NCBI GenBank assembly: GCA_964586155.1
Contig: CAZPHC010000018.1
Location: 62,001 to 126,000 of the forward strand
Length of the DNA: 64,000 nt
Direction: 5' to 3'
Source of the DNA: SXNM01 sp964586155
GTDB lineage: Bacteria > Myxococcota_A > UBA9042
In this document: positions 46,607-58,291 of the stretch, piece after piece
Layout: each line of letters starts with the position of its first letter
Numbering within the stretch: the first letter of the stretch is position 1
The notes under the pieces: generated by a model
Seen by the model: the letters and a program-made list of their open reading frames with translations, nothing else
What the model was told of the DNA's origin: nothing
Databases searched by the model: none
Translations under genes and position numbers: made by a program

Positions 46607-47359
46607 ATGCGCGTGCCGTCGCAGCCACGGGGGAGTCGCCTGGGGGCCGTCGCCGGCCTCGCGGCGCTGCTCACGCTGCTGACGACGGGCTGCGGTGCCA
46701 AGGCCACGCCACCAGCGGCGGCGACCGAAGCACAGCCCACGGCCGCGGCATCGTCCGCCCCGGTCACACAGGCCGCAGCGCAGGCACCAAATCCGACGGT
46801 GACCGACGCCGCGGCCGCCCAAGCCCCGAGCGCCAGCGCCGCGGGTTCCGTCGAAGCCCCGGCCGCCGGCCCCGAACCGACGCTGATCCCGCCCGTGGCC
46901 TCGCCCAAGGGCAAGCCGGTGTTGGTGCCGGCGACGCCGCGGGTCGCGCTCGACATCGTGCTGCCGCGTCAGCTGCGCGAGGCCGCCGCTTCGGACCAGG
47001 ATGTGCTGATCTACGTCGGCGCCTCGTGGTGCGCGCCTTGTCGCTCGTTCCACGACGCCCTGCTCGACGGCCGCTTCGACGCGCTGCTGCCGGGCGTGCG
47101 TTTTGTCGAGTTCGACAACGACGCCGACGGCGACCGGCTGCGGGCGATGGGCTACCGTTGGACCTACGTGCCGCTCTTTGCCCGACCTCGCAGCGACGGC
47201 AGCGCGAGCGGCAACCAATTCGGGGGCGTCCCCCACGAGGCGCTGGAAGACCCGATCCCCCACCTTGCGGGCAAGATCGCGGAGCTTCTGGGCCGACAGG
47301 CACCCGCACAGGGCGCGGCCCCAGCCGCCGCACCAGGAGATTCCGATGGCAGGCCATAG
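46607..47359 (+). CDS. Thioredoxin-fold lipoprotein
   Basis: 250 residues. The signal peptide ends in a lipobox LTTGC (Cys29). A ~95-residue Ala/Pro/Thr linker leads to a thioredoxin-like domain with DVLIYVGASWCAPCRSFHD, where Cys142 and Cys145 form the redox pair; RFVEFDNDADG and RWTYVPLFA (with the cis-Pro region) follow. It is likely a membrane-tethered disulfide reductant or oxidant in the periplasm. It starts nine nt after hppA and its last 14 nt overlap yebC, so it may share the hppA transcript and be coupled to yebC. The ribosome binding site is weak. Confidence 0.85.
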   Translation: MRVPSQPRGSRLGAVAGLAALLTLLTTGCGAKATPPAAATEAQPTAAASSAPVTQAAAQAPNPTVTDAAAAQAPSASAAGSVEAPAAGPEPTLIPPVASPKGKPVLVPATPRVALDIVLPRQLREAAASDQDVLIYVGASWCAPCRSFHDALLDGRFDALLPGVRFVEFDNDADGDRLRAMGYRWTYVPLFARPRSDGSASGNQFGGVPHEALEDPIPHLAGKIAELLGRQAPAQGAAPAAAPGDSDGRP

Positions 47360-48107
47360 TCATTCCGCGAATATCGCCGTGCGTAAGGGCGCACAGGACT
47401 CCAAGCGCGCCAAGGTCTTCAGCAAGCTCGCGAAGGAGATCACCGTCGCCGCCAAGCTCGGTGGCCCGGATCCGGACGCCAACCCGCGTCTGCGCCTGGC
47501 GCTGCGCAAGGCCAAGGCCCAATCGCTGCCGCGCGACACCGTCGAGCGCGCGGTCAAGAAGGGCGCCGGCGACGGCGAGCTGGACAACTACGAAGAGCTG
47601 ACCATGGAGGGCTACGGCGCCGGCGGCGTCGCGGTCTACTGCGAAGTGCTGACCGACAACCGCAACCGCGCCGCCTCGGAGGTGCGCTACGCCTTCACCC
47701 GCGGCGGCGGCAATCTCGGCACGATCGGCTGCGTCGGCTACATGTTCGCGCGCAAGGGCATCGTGCTCTGCCGGGGCGACGAGGACGCCGTGATGGAGGC
47801 CGCGCTCGAGGCCGGCGCCGAGGACGTCAGCGCCAGCGGCGAGAACGACGACGGCGAGACGATTTGGGAGGTCGTCTGCGAGCCCGGCGAGGCCGAAGCC
47901 GTGACCTCTGCGCTGCAGCAGGCGGGCGCGACGGTCGACAGCGACAGCGTGCTCTTCGTGCCGGACACCCGCGTCGCCGTCGCGGGCGACGACGCGGCCA
48001 AGCTGCTGAAGATGCTCGACCTGCTCGACGACTGCGACGACATCCAGGCGGTGCATCACAACGCCGACATCGACGAGGCCGCGATCGAGGCCTTCCGCAA
48101 CAGCTGA
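47346..48107 (+). CDS. yebC: YebC/PmpR family regulatory protein
   Basis: 253 residues. The opening MAGHSHSANIAVRKGAQDSK is a variant of the invariant MAGHSKWANIKHRKGAQD of the family, and NPRLRLALRKAKAQSLPRDT and EGYGAGGVAVYCEVLTDNRN are further hallmarks. Family members are DNA-binding regulators or, as shown for related proteins, assist ribosomes at polyproline and similar motifs; which applies here is unknown. ATG 47346 has AGGAG six nt upstream, inside the thioredoxin-like gene, and overlaps it by 14 nt. The Lys-Trp of the usual start motif is replaced by His-Ser. Confidence 0.95.
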   Translation: MAGHSHSANIAVRKGAQDSKRAKVFSKLAKEITVAAKLGGPDPDANPRLRLALRKAKAQSLPRDTVERAVKKGAGDGELDNYEELTMEGYGAGGVAVYCEVLTDNRNRAASEVRYAFTRGGGNLGTIGCVGYMFARKGIVLCRGDEDAVMEAALEAGAEDVSASGENDDGETIWEVVCEPGEAEAVTSALQQAGATVDSDSVLFVPDTRVAVAGDDAAKLLKMLDLLDDCDDIQAVHHNADIDEAAIEAFRNS

Positions 48108-48113
48108 GCCCCT

Positions 48114-48147
48114 GCCCTGGCATGATGCCCGCGAGGGGCACCAGGGC
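48114..48147. terminator. Stem-loop after yebC, possible terminator
   Basis: A 7-bp outer stem GCCCTGG (48114-48120) with CCAGGGC (48141-48147) encloses an inner stem TGCCC (48126-48130) with GGGCA (48136-48140). It begins seven nt after the yebC stop and ends before the Fur-family gene. There is no T-tract, so intrinsic termination is uncertain; it may be an RNA-stability or attenuation structure. Confidence 0.45.
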
Positions 48148-48174
48148 CGTCGGCGAACGCGGCCAGGAGTCATG

Positions 48175-48690
48175 ATGCATCGCGACGCCGCCGGCCATGG
48201 CCATCGCCACGACCACGGCGCGCACGCGCCGACGGGAGCGTCGCCAGCGACAGGCCTGGTGGCCGCGAAGGTCGGCAAGCCGCGCAAGGCCGGCGCGCGA
48301 CAAACCGACCAACGGCGCGCGATCTCCGCGGCGATGCGGGCCACCGGTCGGCCGTTGCGCCCCGAAGAGGTCCTGATCGCGGCCCAGGACGCCGTGCCGG
48401 GCCTGGGCATCGCCACCGTGTATCGGGCGCTGAAGGCGCTGGTCGAGGCCGGCGAGCTGCGCGTGGTGGAACTGCCGGGCGACACGACACGTCGCTACGA
48501 GCTGGCAGACCTGCGACACCACCACCATTTCCACTGCGAACGCTGCGATCGCGTGTTCGATATCGATCTCTGCCCCGGCGATCTCTCGCGCCACGCGCCT
48601 CCTGGATTTGTCGTCACATCTCATGAGCTTCTGCTTCATGGTTGCTGTGCGTCCTGCAGCGCCGAGGGGCACGCAACGCACGCGGGTTGA
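48175..48690 (+). CDS. Fur-family metalloregulator with His-rich N-terminus
   Basis: 171 residues; of two adjacent ATGs, 48175 has AGGAG at the better distance (five nt). The first ~15 residues are His-rich (GHGHRHDHGAH) and probably bind metal. A winged helix follows (LRPEEVLIAAQDAVPGLGIATVYRAL is the recognition region), then the dimerisation domain with DLRHHHHFHCERCDRVFDI and a second Cys pair in CCASC, the four-Cys structural zinc site of the family. The pattern fits Zur or PerR-like members better than Fur proper, but this is not decisive. It is a candidate regulator for the receptor operon palindrome at 23085 and for the metal permease at 53373. Confidence 0.92.
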   Translation: MHRDAAGHGHRHDHGAHAPTGASPATGLVAAKVGKPRKAGARQTDQRRAISAAMRATGRPLRPEEVLIAAQDAVPGLGIATVYRALKALVEAGELRVVELPGDTTRRYELADLRHHHHFHCERCDRVFDIDLCPGDLSRHAPPGFVVTSHELLLHGCCASCSAEGHATHAG

Positions 48691-48763
48691 CGATCTCTCC
48701 TTGTCGGCGCGTCGGTACCGCGCTACCCTCGGGCCACGAACAGCGTGCTGAAGGGGAGCAGAC

Positions 48764-51211
48764 GTGGCCGCGACGCGCGCCGAGTCAGATCGTGGACACA
48801 TTGCCTCGAACCAGTGCGGCGCCGACGCGGGCGACGCGCCGGCGGCGATCGACCCACGGCTGGCGATGGCCGTCCTCGACAATGTCAACGAAGCTGCCAT
48901 CGTGCTCGACGGCGAGCTGCGGCTGCGCTGGGCCAACCGCGCAGCTGAGCGCTTCTTTCGCCACAAGCTGCAGGACGTCGCGGGCCGCTGCGTCCTGGAC
49001 CTCTATCCGGCGTCACGCGGCGGGCCGATCGAGGCGTTCTACCGCGGCGTGCTGTCGAGCGCCGAGGTGCGAGTCGCGACGGTTCCCTACGCGCCCACCG
49101 GGCGCTGGCTGGCGGTCCGCGGCGTGCCGCACGACGGCGGCCTGATCGCCTACTACCAGGACGTGACGGCGGAGCACGAGGCGCGGCAAAGCCTCGAATC
49201 GAGCGAGGCGCGCTACCGGGCGATGGCGGAGCGGGTCAGCGACGTGCTCAGCGTCAGCGATCCGGATGGCATCTGCCGCTGGATCTCGCCGTCGGTGCGC
49301 CGCGTGTTGGGCTGGACGCCCGAGGAGCTGATCGGCAGCGATCTGCGCTCGTTGATCCACCCCGATGACCTGATCGAGATCGATCGGCAGCGCGCGGCGG
49401 TGACCGCGGGGCAACAAGAGGCCGTCAGGCGCGCCACGCTGCAAGTGGGCGAGGATGTGCGCGCAGGCTTCGACATGCTCGGCGCGCACTCGGCGCGGCT
49501 GCGCTACCGCGCGCGGACCAAGGACGGTGGTGAGCGCTGGATCGAGGCCACGGGCCAGTTCGTCTTCGACGACGCGGGAACCCTGGTCGAGTCGATCTTC
49601 GTCAGCCGCGACATCAACGAGATCGTCGAGACGCAAGAGCAGCTGCGCAGCGCGCGTGACGCCGCACAAGCGCTCGCGGCGGCCCGCTCTGCGTTCCTCG
49701 CCAACATGTCGCACGAGATCCGCACGCCGCTGCATGGGATCATCGGCATGGCGGGCCTGCTCGAGGAGACCAGGCTCGACGACACCCAGCGCCGCTACCT
49801 GGAGATCATCCAGGGCTCCGGCGACGCGTTGCTGAGCGTGATCAACGACATCCTGGACCTGTCGAAGATCGAGGCCGGCCGGATGGAGCTCTTCCCCGAG
49901 CCGACCGACGTCCGGGCCGAGGTCGAGGCGGTGCTCGACCTGCTGGCCCCGAGCGCGTCCGAGAAGGGTCTGGAGCTGGTCGGCTTCGTCGACCCCAAGG
50001 TCCCCGAGGCTGTGCTGCTCGACGGTGGCCGACTGCGCCAGGTCCTGGTGAACCTGATCGGCAACGCCGTGAAATTCACGCCTGAAGGCGAGGTCGTGGT
50101 CCGCGTCGAGTGCGACACGCGCACCGAGCCGCCACGGCTGCAGGTGCGGGTACGCGACACGGGCATCGGCATCGACCCCAAGGCACAGTTCGAGCTTTTT
50201 GAGCCCTTCGTCCAAGCCGACTCGGGCACGACGCGCCGCCACGGCGGTTCTGGCCTCGGCCTGTCGATCAGCCGCCACCTGGTGCGGATGATGGGCGGCG
50301 ACATCAGGCTCGAGAGCGTGCTCGGCGGCGGGTCGACCTTCTCGTTCGAGCTACCGACGTCCAGGGCCCCCAAGCCGGCGACGCCACGACCGGCGCTGCC
50401 GCATGCGATCCGCGGCAACGTCGCGGCGATCTTGGACGACAACGAGACGCATCGCGAGGTCCTGCGCCGGCAGCTCGAGGCGATGGCCTTGCGCTGCGAG
50501 GTCTTCGCCAACGCCGAGTCGATGCGCCACTGGCTGCGCCAGGGCAAGCGCTGCGACATCGTCCTGCTCGACGTGCGGATGCCCGACGTCCATGGCGAGG
50601 CGCTGGCCGAGGAGATCGCCGTGATGCGCCCCGGCCTGCCCCTGGTCTTGCTGTCGTCGCTGGGCGCGCCGGTGCGGACCCCAGTGGCGGCCGCCGTGCT
50701 GCACAAACCGGTCCGCCGGCTCGAGCTGCAGGCGACGGTGCGCAAGGCGTTGGGCGTGCGCGGCGGGGCCCAGCCGGCGCCGCGGCGGTCCTCGGGGACG
50801 AACGAGGATACCGCCCGGTTGGTCGACGGTCTGGAGATCCTGCTCGCCGAGGACAACGACGTGAACGCCATGGTCGTGGGGTTGCAGCTCGAACGGTGGA
50901 AGGTACGCGTGACGCGGGTGAACGACGGCGCGGCAGCGGTCGAGCACGTCAGCGCCAAGCCGGTGGATCTGGTCCTGATGGACGTGCAGATGCCGCAGCT
51001 CGACGGCCTCGCGGCGACGCGCGCGATCCGGCAGCTTCCGCTCGCGAGCCAGCCCTACATCGTCGCGTTGACCGCGGGTGCGATGGACGACGACCGGGCC
51101 CGCGCGCTCGACGCCGGCATGGACGCCCACCTGCCCAAGCCGCTGCCAGCCGACGGGCTGCAGCGCGTGTTGATGGCTGCGGCTCGGCGACGCGCGCTGG
51201 TCAAACGGTAG
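48764..51211 (+). CDS. Hybrid sensor histidine kinase (PAS-PAS-HisKA-HATPase-REC-REC)
   Basis: 815 residues from GTG 48764, with GGGGAG six nt upstream. Two PAS domains (about 33-140 and 145-290) precede the dimerisation domain with FLANMSHEIRTPLHG, His317 being the phosphorylation site. The ATPase has N-box NLIGNAVKF, G1 DTGIGID and G2 GGSGLGLSI. Two receiver domains follow: the first has LLDVRMPD with Asp603 but a degenerate acidic pocket (LDDNE), and the second is complete, with AEDNDVN and LMDVQMPQLDG at Asp740. No membrane helix is seen, so it senses a cytoplasmic signal, perhaps through the PAS domains. No partner phosphotransferase or regulator is adjacent. Confidence 0.96.
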   Translation: MAATRAESDRGHIASNQCGADAGDAPAAIDPRLAMAVLDNVNEAAIVLDGELRLRWANRAAERFFRHKLQDVAGRCVLDLYPASRGGPIEAFYRGVLSSAEVRVATVPYAPTGRWLAVRGVPHDGGLIAYYQDVTAEHEARQSLESSEARYRAMAERVSDVLSVSDPDGICRWISPSVRRVLGWTPEELIGSDLRSLIHPDDLIEIDRQRAAVTAGQQEAVRRATLQVGEDVRAGFDMLGAHSARLRYRARTKDGGERWIEATGQFVFDDAGTLVESIFVSRDINEIVETQEQLRSARDAAQALAAARSAFLANMSHEIRTPLHGIIGMAGLLEETRLDDTQRRYLEIIQGSGDALLSVINDILDLSKIEAGRMELFPEPTDVRAEVEAVLDLLAPSASEKGLELVGFVDPKVPEAVLLDGGRLRQVLVNLIGNAVKFTPEGEVVVRVECDTRTEPPRLQVRVRDTGIGIDPKAQFELFEPFVQADSGTTRRHGGSGLGLSISRHLVRMMGGDIRLESVLGGGSTFSFELPTSRAPKPATPRPALPHAIRGNVAAILDDNETHREVLRRQLEAMALRCEVFANAESMRHWLRQGKRCDIVLLDVRMPDVHGEALAEEIAVMRPGLPLVLLSSLGAPVRTPVAAAVLHKPVRRLELQATVRKALGVRGGAQPAPRRSSGTNEDTARLVDGLEILLAEDNDVNAMVVGLQLERWKVRVTRVNDGAAAVEHVSAKPVDLVLMDVQMPQLDGLAATRAIRQLPLASQPYIVALTAGAMDDDRARALDAGMDAHLPKPLPADGLQRVLMAAARRRALVKR

Positions 51212-51234
51212 AGCCAGGGTGCGCCCTGCGAGGA

Positions 51235-53372
51235 TCAGGGTGGCGCCAGGGGGTAGCTGACGTCCGGCTCGCCCTCGGTCAGCACCACGAACTGGTTGGC
51301 GCGCACATGGTCGAAGGTCTGCACGGTCGCCTTGGCGTTCGGCCAGCGAACGCGGACCTGCTCGATCTCGCACGCGGCGCCCAGGCCCGCGTGGACGACG
51401 AGGTCGTTCTGCTGGCCGAAGTGGCCGTAGCCGCCTTGTAGCTCGAACGTCTGGGTGGCGCCGCCCGCGACGATCTCGACCCGGGCGCCGATGCCGCTGC
51501 CGTTGGCGCCGTCCGGTCCGCCCTTGCCGCGCAGGGCGATGGTCACGGCGTTGCCGCGGCCGCTGACGCCTGGGCCGCCGTCGCCGGGCTGGATGCTGCG
51601 GTTGCGCCAGACGCGGACGCGCTCGTCCGGCGGGCAATCAGCGCCCGAGGGGCCGCCACAGCGGGAGCGTGAGCTGCCGAGCACGACGTCGAGGTCGCCG
51701 TCGCGGTCGAGGTCGACGACGGCGAGGCCCGTAGCGCGGGCCTGATCGATGCCGATCGTGGTCGGCACCTCTTGGAAGGTACCGTCGGCCTTCTGCAGCC
51801 AGAGGAACATGTGGGTCCCCGGGTAGTCCGAGCTCGCGACGAGGATGTCGAGGCGACCGTCCAGGTCGATGTCGGCGACGGCGCCCGAGAGGTCGCCCTC
51901 GTTCCAGCCGCTGGTGCCCCAATCCCGCTGCAGACCGTTGGCGACGGGCTTGATGTGCTTGAACAGTGGCATCAGGCCACCGTCGTTGCGCATGACGTGG
52001 GTCGGATCGCTCGACGGGCCGACGTCGGAGTGGACGATGCTCCACTGCACCGTGTCGAGGTCGCCGTCGCGGTCGAGGTCGGCGCAGACCATGCCGGCCG
52101 TCGTGCCCCCGAGGCGCCACGGCTGGCGATCCGTCGCGTGGTTCCAGCGGTAGATGCCACCGAGCGACTGCTTGAGTGAGGGGCAGTTCACCACGGGGGG
52201 CCCGCAGGTGTCACATTCGGCGGCCTTGGGGTTGTCGAAGCAGAAGCATTGCGCGTTCCAATTGCTGCGCCAATCGTCGTCGTCGTCGCGCGAGAAGCCG
52301 GCGTCGAACATGGCGTCGACGTAGCGGGTGCCGCCTTCGATCGCGCCACCGAGCCAGAGACCGTTGAAGTAGCGACCGTAGCTGGTGCTGTAGAGGTCCG
52401 GGTGGCCGTCGCCGTTGAGGTCGCAGGCGCCCGTGCCCCAGGTGTTGCGGTGGGCCTTGCCCGACTGCAGGTTGCCGAGCGTCGGCGTCAGCGTCGCCAG
52501 CCCCTCGGCCTTGCTGACGTCGGCGAAGCCGCCCTTGCCGTCGCTGGCGAAGAGCAGGTCGGCGGTCGAGGCGTTGCCCCAGGTGTTGTAGCCGAGCCAG
52601 AGGTCGACGTGGCCGTCGCGGTCGTGGTCGACGAAGGACGCTGAGGTCAGCGAGCGGCGAGCGTCGCCGCCGAACGGGCTCGCGCTGCCGACCAGCTCGA
52701 AGTGGCCCTTGCCATCGTTGCGCAACCATTCGGAGGTGTCGTTCGGCTCGCCTTGGGACTCCTGCGTCACGTTCATGCCGCAGAAGACGTCGACATCGCC
52801 GTCGTTGTCGACGTCGGCGAAGATCGTGACGTGGCAGGGGCGGCCCTGACCGCCATCGCGCGTCGCCACGAGGCCGCTGGCGACGGTCGCGTCCTGCAAG
52901 CCGCGCCCCCCGGTGGTCGCGACGTTGCGCAGCACGGTGAAGAAGCGCTGCGCCGGGTCGTCGGGCACGGAGCGCTTGCCGATGACGTTGCGGCGAACGA
53001 CGACGTCGGGGTAGTGGTCGCCATCCAGGTCGGCGGCCGAGACGCGAATGCCGACGACGCGGGTGTCATCGCCAATGCCGTAGGCTTCGGTGACCTCCTC
53101 GAACAGCGCGCTGCTGCCGTCCCAGGCTCCCGACTTGCGGCAGATCTTGGCCGGGGCGTCGGCGAAGGGGTCGGGCGCGTCGACGTCGGCGGGCGCGCCG
53201 TCAGGCTCGGCGGTGTCCTGGGCCGCGTCGTCGCCGTCGCCTACCTGGGTGTCGCTCGCTGCCGACGTGGTGCCGGGGCCGGGCGCCCCTTCGCCACACC
53301 CCGCCAGCCCGGCTGACGCGAGCAGGGCAACCGCAACGGCACGTCGCAACGACGGCGGACACCTGCGCTCGC

Positions 53373-53376
<4 letters not shown>
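51235..53376 (-). CDS. FG-GAP repeat lipoprotein with C-terminal ASPIC/UnbV domain
   Basis: 713 residues. ATG 53376 follows AAGGAGGG; the lipobox LAGC gives Cys27, followed by an acidic linker. The body is a beta-propeller with repeated calcium-binding loops of FG-GAP type: DLDGDHYPDVVV, DVDNDGDVDVFCG, DHDRDGHVDLWLG, DLNGDGHPDLYS, DLDRDGDLDTV, DIDLDGRLDILV and DLDRDGDLDVVLG. The final ~120 residues, with GIGARVEIVAGG, YGHFGQQNDLVVHAGLG and VRVRWPNAKA, are the ASPIC/UnbV domain found in CRTAC-like proteins. It is probably an outer-surface calcium-stabilised binding protein. Its ATG overlaps the stop of the upstream metal permease (ATGA), so the two are coupled. Confidence 0.93.
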
Positions 53377-55319
<1,943 letters not shown>

Positions 55320-55383
55320 CCCAAGGACCTCCGCCGGCACCCGCGCGCGGCCGACGCCACGATAGCGCGTCGGCGCAGCCGCG

Positions 55384-55803
55384 TCAGGCCGGCACGTGCT
55401 GCCGTGCCAGGTCGCGAATCTTGCCGATCATCGAGTAGAAGCCGTTGCGTCGGTTGACGCTGACGTGGCTGCCGAGGTCGACGCGCTCGAAGAAGCCGTC
55501 CAGATCGGTGGCGACGATCTCTGCCGCCGTCTTGCCGTCGTACAGCAGCATCGCGATCGCCACGAGGCCCTTGGTGATGTGCGCGTCCGAGTCGGCCTGC
55601 AGCTTCAGCCGGACGCCGGCGTCACCGGGCACGGCGTCGGCGACGAGCCAGACGCGGCTGAGGCAGCCAGGGACGAGGGCCTCGTCGGTGCGACGCGCCT
55701 CGTCCATCGGCGCGAGATTGCGGCCCAGGTCGATGATGTAGCGGTAGCGCTCCTCCCAGTCCTCGAGCATCGCGAGGTCGTCTGCGAGTTCCTCTGGGGT
55801 CAT
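55384..55803 (-). CDS. sufE: SufE cysteine-desulfuration protein
   Basis: 139 residues, the normal SufE length. EALVPGCLSRVWLVAD carries the sulfur-accepting Cys47, and DLGRNLAPMDEARRTD is the conserved N-terminal region. SufE takes persulfide sulfur from the SufS desulfurase during iron-sulfur cluster assembly. ATG 55803 follows AGGAG and overlaps the stop of the SDR gene by four nt, so it is coupled to that gene. No sufS or other Suf genes are adjacent. Confidence 0.95.
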   Translation of the reverse strand: MTPEELADDLAMLEDWEERYRYIIDLGRNLAPMDEARRTDEALVPGCLSRVWLVADAVPGDAGVRLKLQADSDAHITKGLVAIAMLLYDGKTAAEIVATDLDGFFERVDLGSHVSVNRRNGFYSMIGKIRDLARQHVPA

Positions 55804-56591
55804 GATCGCTCCTGGGCATTCGAAGAAGGTCGTGGCGCGAACGCGACGTCCAGACCGGCGTCGTCGATGCCGTGCAGGTCGATGACGACGCCGTGCGGCA
55901 GATCCCAATCACGCAGGCGCGCGCCGAGCCAGCGGGCGGGCCGATCGGGCGAGCCGAGGCCGCCGCTGGCGTGCAGGGAGGTGAAGTAGCCGTGATCCGG
56001 CATCGCGTTCGGATCGCTGGCGCGGATCGTGGCCTGCATCGCGGTATCGAGGATCCCTGGCGAGAGCACCATCACGCGACAGCGGGCTGGATCGACCTCG
56101 ATGGCGAGGGTGGCGCTGGCGTGGTGCAGCGCCGCCTTCGCCGTGCAGTACGCCGACCAACCCGAGATGGGCCGGTTGGCCGCGCCGGAGCCGATCTGGA
56201 CGATGGCGCCCTGGCATCGCGGCGCGGCCAGCAGCTTGCGGTAGAAGGCGCCGGCGAGCACGAGCGGCGTGGTGACGTCGACGGCGAGCGCGGCCGCGAG
56301 GCCCTGCGGATCGAGCTCCCAGAAATGACCGATCGGCTCGATCACGCCGGCGTTGTTGACCAGCACCGCGTGGCTGGCGTCGCCGAGGTCGAGGTCGTCG
56401 AGGACATGGGCCGCCGCCCGGACGTCGGCGAGATCGACGATCACCGAGCGGTGCGGTTCGAGGCCGGTGGCGGCCAGCCGCGCCGCGTCGCGGGCGATGG
56501 CGACGAGCAGCCAGCCGTCGGCGGCCAGCCTGCGCGCGATCGAGAGCCCGATGCCCGAGGTCGGGCCTGTGACGATGGCGATCCTCTTCAT
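55800..56591 (-). CDS. Short-chain dehydrogenase/reductase, sepiapterin-reductase-like
   Basis: 263 residues. TGPTSGIG at 8-15 is the NADP(H)-binding turn, with Arg residues after the second strand favouring NADPH. NNAG at 79-82, Ser135, Tyr148 and Lys152 (WSAYCTAK) form the catalytic set. The C-terminal region lacks a membrane helix. The spacing and the PISGWSAYCTAKAA segment recall sepiapterin-reductase-like SDRs, but the substrate is unknown. ATG 56591 is in an ATGA overlap with the upstream gene and the stop in an ATGA overlap with sufE, making a coupled three-gene unit. Confidence 0.9.
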   Translation of the reverse strand: MKRIAIVTGPTSGIGLSIARRLAADGWLLVAIARDAARLAATGLEPHRSVIVDLADVRAAAHVLDDLDLGDASHAVLVNNAGVIEPIGHFWELDPQGLAAALAVDVTTPLVLAGAFYRKLLAAPRCQGAIVQIGSGAANRPISGWSAYCTAKAALHHASATLAIEVDPARCRVMVLSPGILDTAMQATIRASDPNAMPDHGYFTSLHASGGLGSPDRPARWLGARLRDWDLPHGVVIDLHGIDDAGLDVAFAPRPSSNAQERS

Positions 56592-58102
56592 GGTGCGATC
56601 GGGATCTCGAACTCGAAGATGGTCTCGGTCGTCGGCCAGGCCGACGACCTGCTGTCGACGTGCAGGACCCAGGCGATCCACGGGCCCTCGCCGATCTTGT
56701 GGCTCTTGGCGACCGTAGCGGCGAACTCCTGCATCTTCGCCACCAGCAGCGCGGGTTTGGCCGCGAGGCGCTGGCGAACGACCGGGACCTCGACCAGGCC
56801 GATGGGCCGTTGGGCGCTGGCCTCGGCGACGATCGGCGCGGCCACCGCGAGGCCGTCCTTGCCGACGATCAGGCCCAGGATGTTGCGGCGACGATCGATG
56901 TCGGTGGGATTCTGGGTCACGTTGCCGATGGCGGCGAAGACGGTGTCCGCGCTGTCGACGGCGAGCGCGCGCAATCGCTGCGCCATGCGCGTCTCGATCC
57001 GCGGCGCCGACTCGACGGCCAGCGGCTCGATCTTCGGCACCGTGACCGTGATGGGCGCCACGTCGACGAGCAGCAGACGCGCGGAGTTGCAGATGTCGGC
57101 ATGCGCTTTGGGCGCCTCGGCTCGATCGCGCTCCGCCGAGTCGGCGCTGACCTCGACGGCTCGTGGCCGCCCGGTCGTCGTCGGGACCGGCGGCGCGGCG
57201 TCCTTGGCCGGAGGCGGCGGCGGCGCATCGGCTGCGGGCTCTTCCGAGCGCAGCTCGGCGGCAAACTGCCAGACCGACGGCAGGTTCAGGCCGCCGACGT
57301 TTCGCTGCGCTTGCAGCAGCATGGCCTTGCACGCCGAGGGCAGCGAGTCCAACGAAACCATGTGCAGCGCCGCCCCCTGCGCGCGGAAGATGGCGTCCAC
57401 CTCGCTGCCGTCGGGCACGGCGAAGCCGATCTCGACGCCGTGCAGCTCGTGTCTGACGGCGCTGCGGATCGCCTTGGCTCCCTTGTCGAGCCAGACGCCG
57501 AGCAGGATCGGATCCCGGGTCGCGAGCACGGTCTCCAAGATCAGCTGCTCGTGCTGCTCGCAATCCGACACCAGCGAACCGGCGCGCCGCAGACAGCGCC
57601 CACCGCGCATCACCGCGACCGTGTCGAGCTCGGCGATGCGAAGCACCGCGACGTCCCCGTCGGCGTCGACCACGACGCGGCCGCGGACAGGCGCGACGTT
57701 GGCGTCGAAGGTCCAGCGTGCGCTGCGCAGCGAGCGCTGCACGGCGAGGTCGCCGATGTCGCGCACGGCGTCGGCGACAAACACGTCGCGCTCACGGTCG
57801 TTGGTCGGAAAGCGCAGCGGCGGTGGCGCTGACGGCGCGGCCTCGCCGACCTCCGGCAGATCGGGCCACTCCGCCGAAGTGGCAGGCGCCGGCGTGGGCA
57901 CCGGATCTGCCGCAGCCGCGGCCTCTGTGGCGCCGGCAGGCGCGGGCACGGCGGGGGCCGGAGTCTCGGCCGCGGGCGGCGGCGCTGGGGCTGCTGGCCC
58001 TTGCTCGGGCGCCTTGGGCCAGATCACGGCGCCGATCGCGAGCATGACGAGGGCCCCGCCCAGACCGGCGGCAACCAGCTTTCCGTTCGACGAACCAGAC
58101 AT
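56588..58102 (-). CDS. Membrane-anchored protein of unknown function
   Basis: 504 residues. ATG 58102 follows AGGAGGAGG. One N-terminal membrane helix (VAAGLGGALVMLAIGAVIW) is followed by a ~60-residue Pro/Ala linker and a soluble extracytoplasmic region. That region contains two Cys near a basic stretch (GGRCLRRAGSLVSDCEQ), a Pro-rich break near residue 290, and a C-terminal beta-rich segment ending in TETIFEFEIPIAP. I recognise no family. It is the first gene of a coupled unit with the SDR and sufE, and divergent from the pentahaem cytochrome gene. Confidence 0.72.
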   Translation of the reverse strand: MSGSSNGKLVAAGLGGALVMLAIGAVIWPKAPEQGPAAPAPPPAAETPAPAVPAPAGATEAAAAADPVPTPAPATSAEWPDLPEVGEAAPSAPPPLRFPTNDRERDVFVADAVRDIGDLAVQRSLRSARWTFDANVAPVRGRVVVDADGDVAVLRIAELDTVAVMRGGRCLRRAGSLVSDCEQHEQLILETVLATRDPILLGVWLDKGAKAIRSAVRHELHGVEIGFAVPDGSEVDAIFRAQGAALHMVSLDSLPSACKAMLLQAQRNVGGLNLPSVWQFAAELRSEEPAADAPPPPPAKDAAPPVPTTTGRPRAVEVSADSAERDRAEAPKAHADICNSARLLLVDVAPITVTVPKIEPLAVESAPRIETRMAQRLRALAVDSADTVFAAIGNVTQNPTDIDRRRNILGLIVGKDGLAVAAPIVAEASAQRPIGLVEVPVVRQRLAAKPALLVAKMQEFAATVAKSHKIGEGPWIAWVLHVDSRSSAWPTTETIFEFEIPIAP

Positions 58103-58291
58103 GGAGCCTCCTCCTGGGGATCCAGGCTGTCGGGAGCGTAGGAGCGTGCCCGGCAAATGGCAACGCGACGACGAGAGTCGGCAGCCTCCGCCCTCGAACA
58201 TGCTCGACACCGCCGACGACGTGCCTTGTCTTGCATTGCGCGACTGCGGCTGGCAGACCGGCGGTGCCCGCGCCCGACGAAGGACCCGAGC

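Noticed and set aside
58157..58291. Earlier ATG start for the pentahaem cytochrome
   Set aside because: The extra 45 residues are Arg-rich and would bury the lipoprotein signal; TTG 58292 has AAGGA at the right distance.
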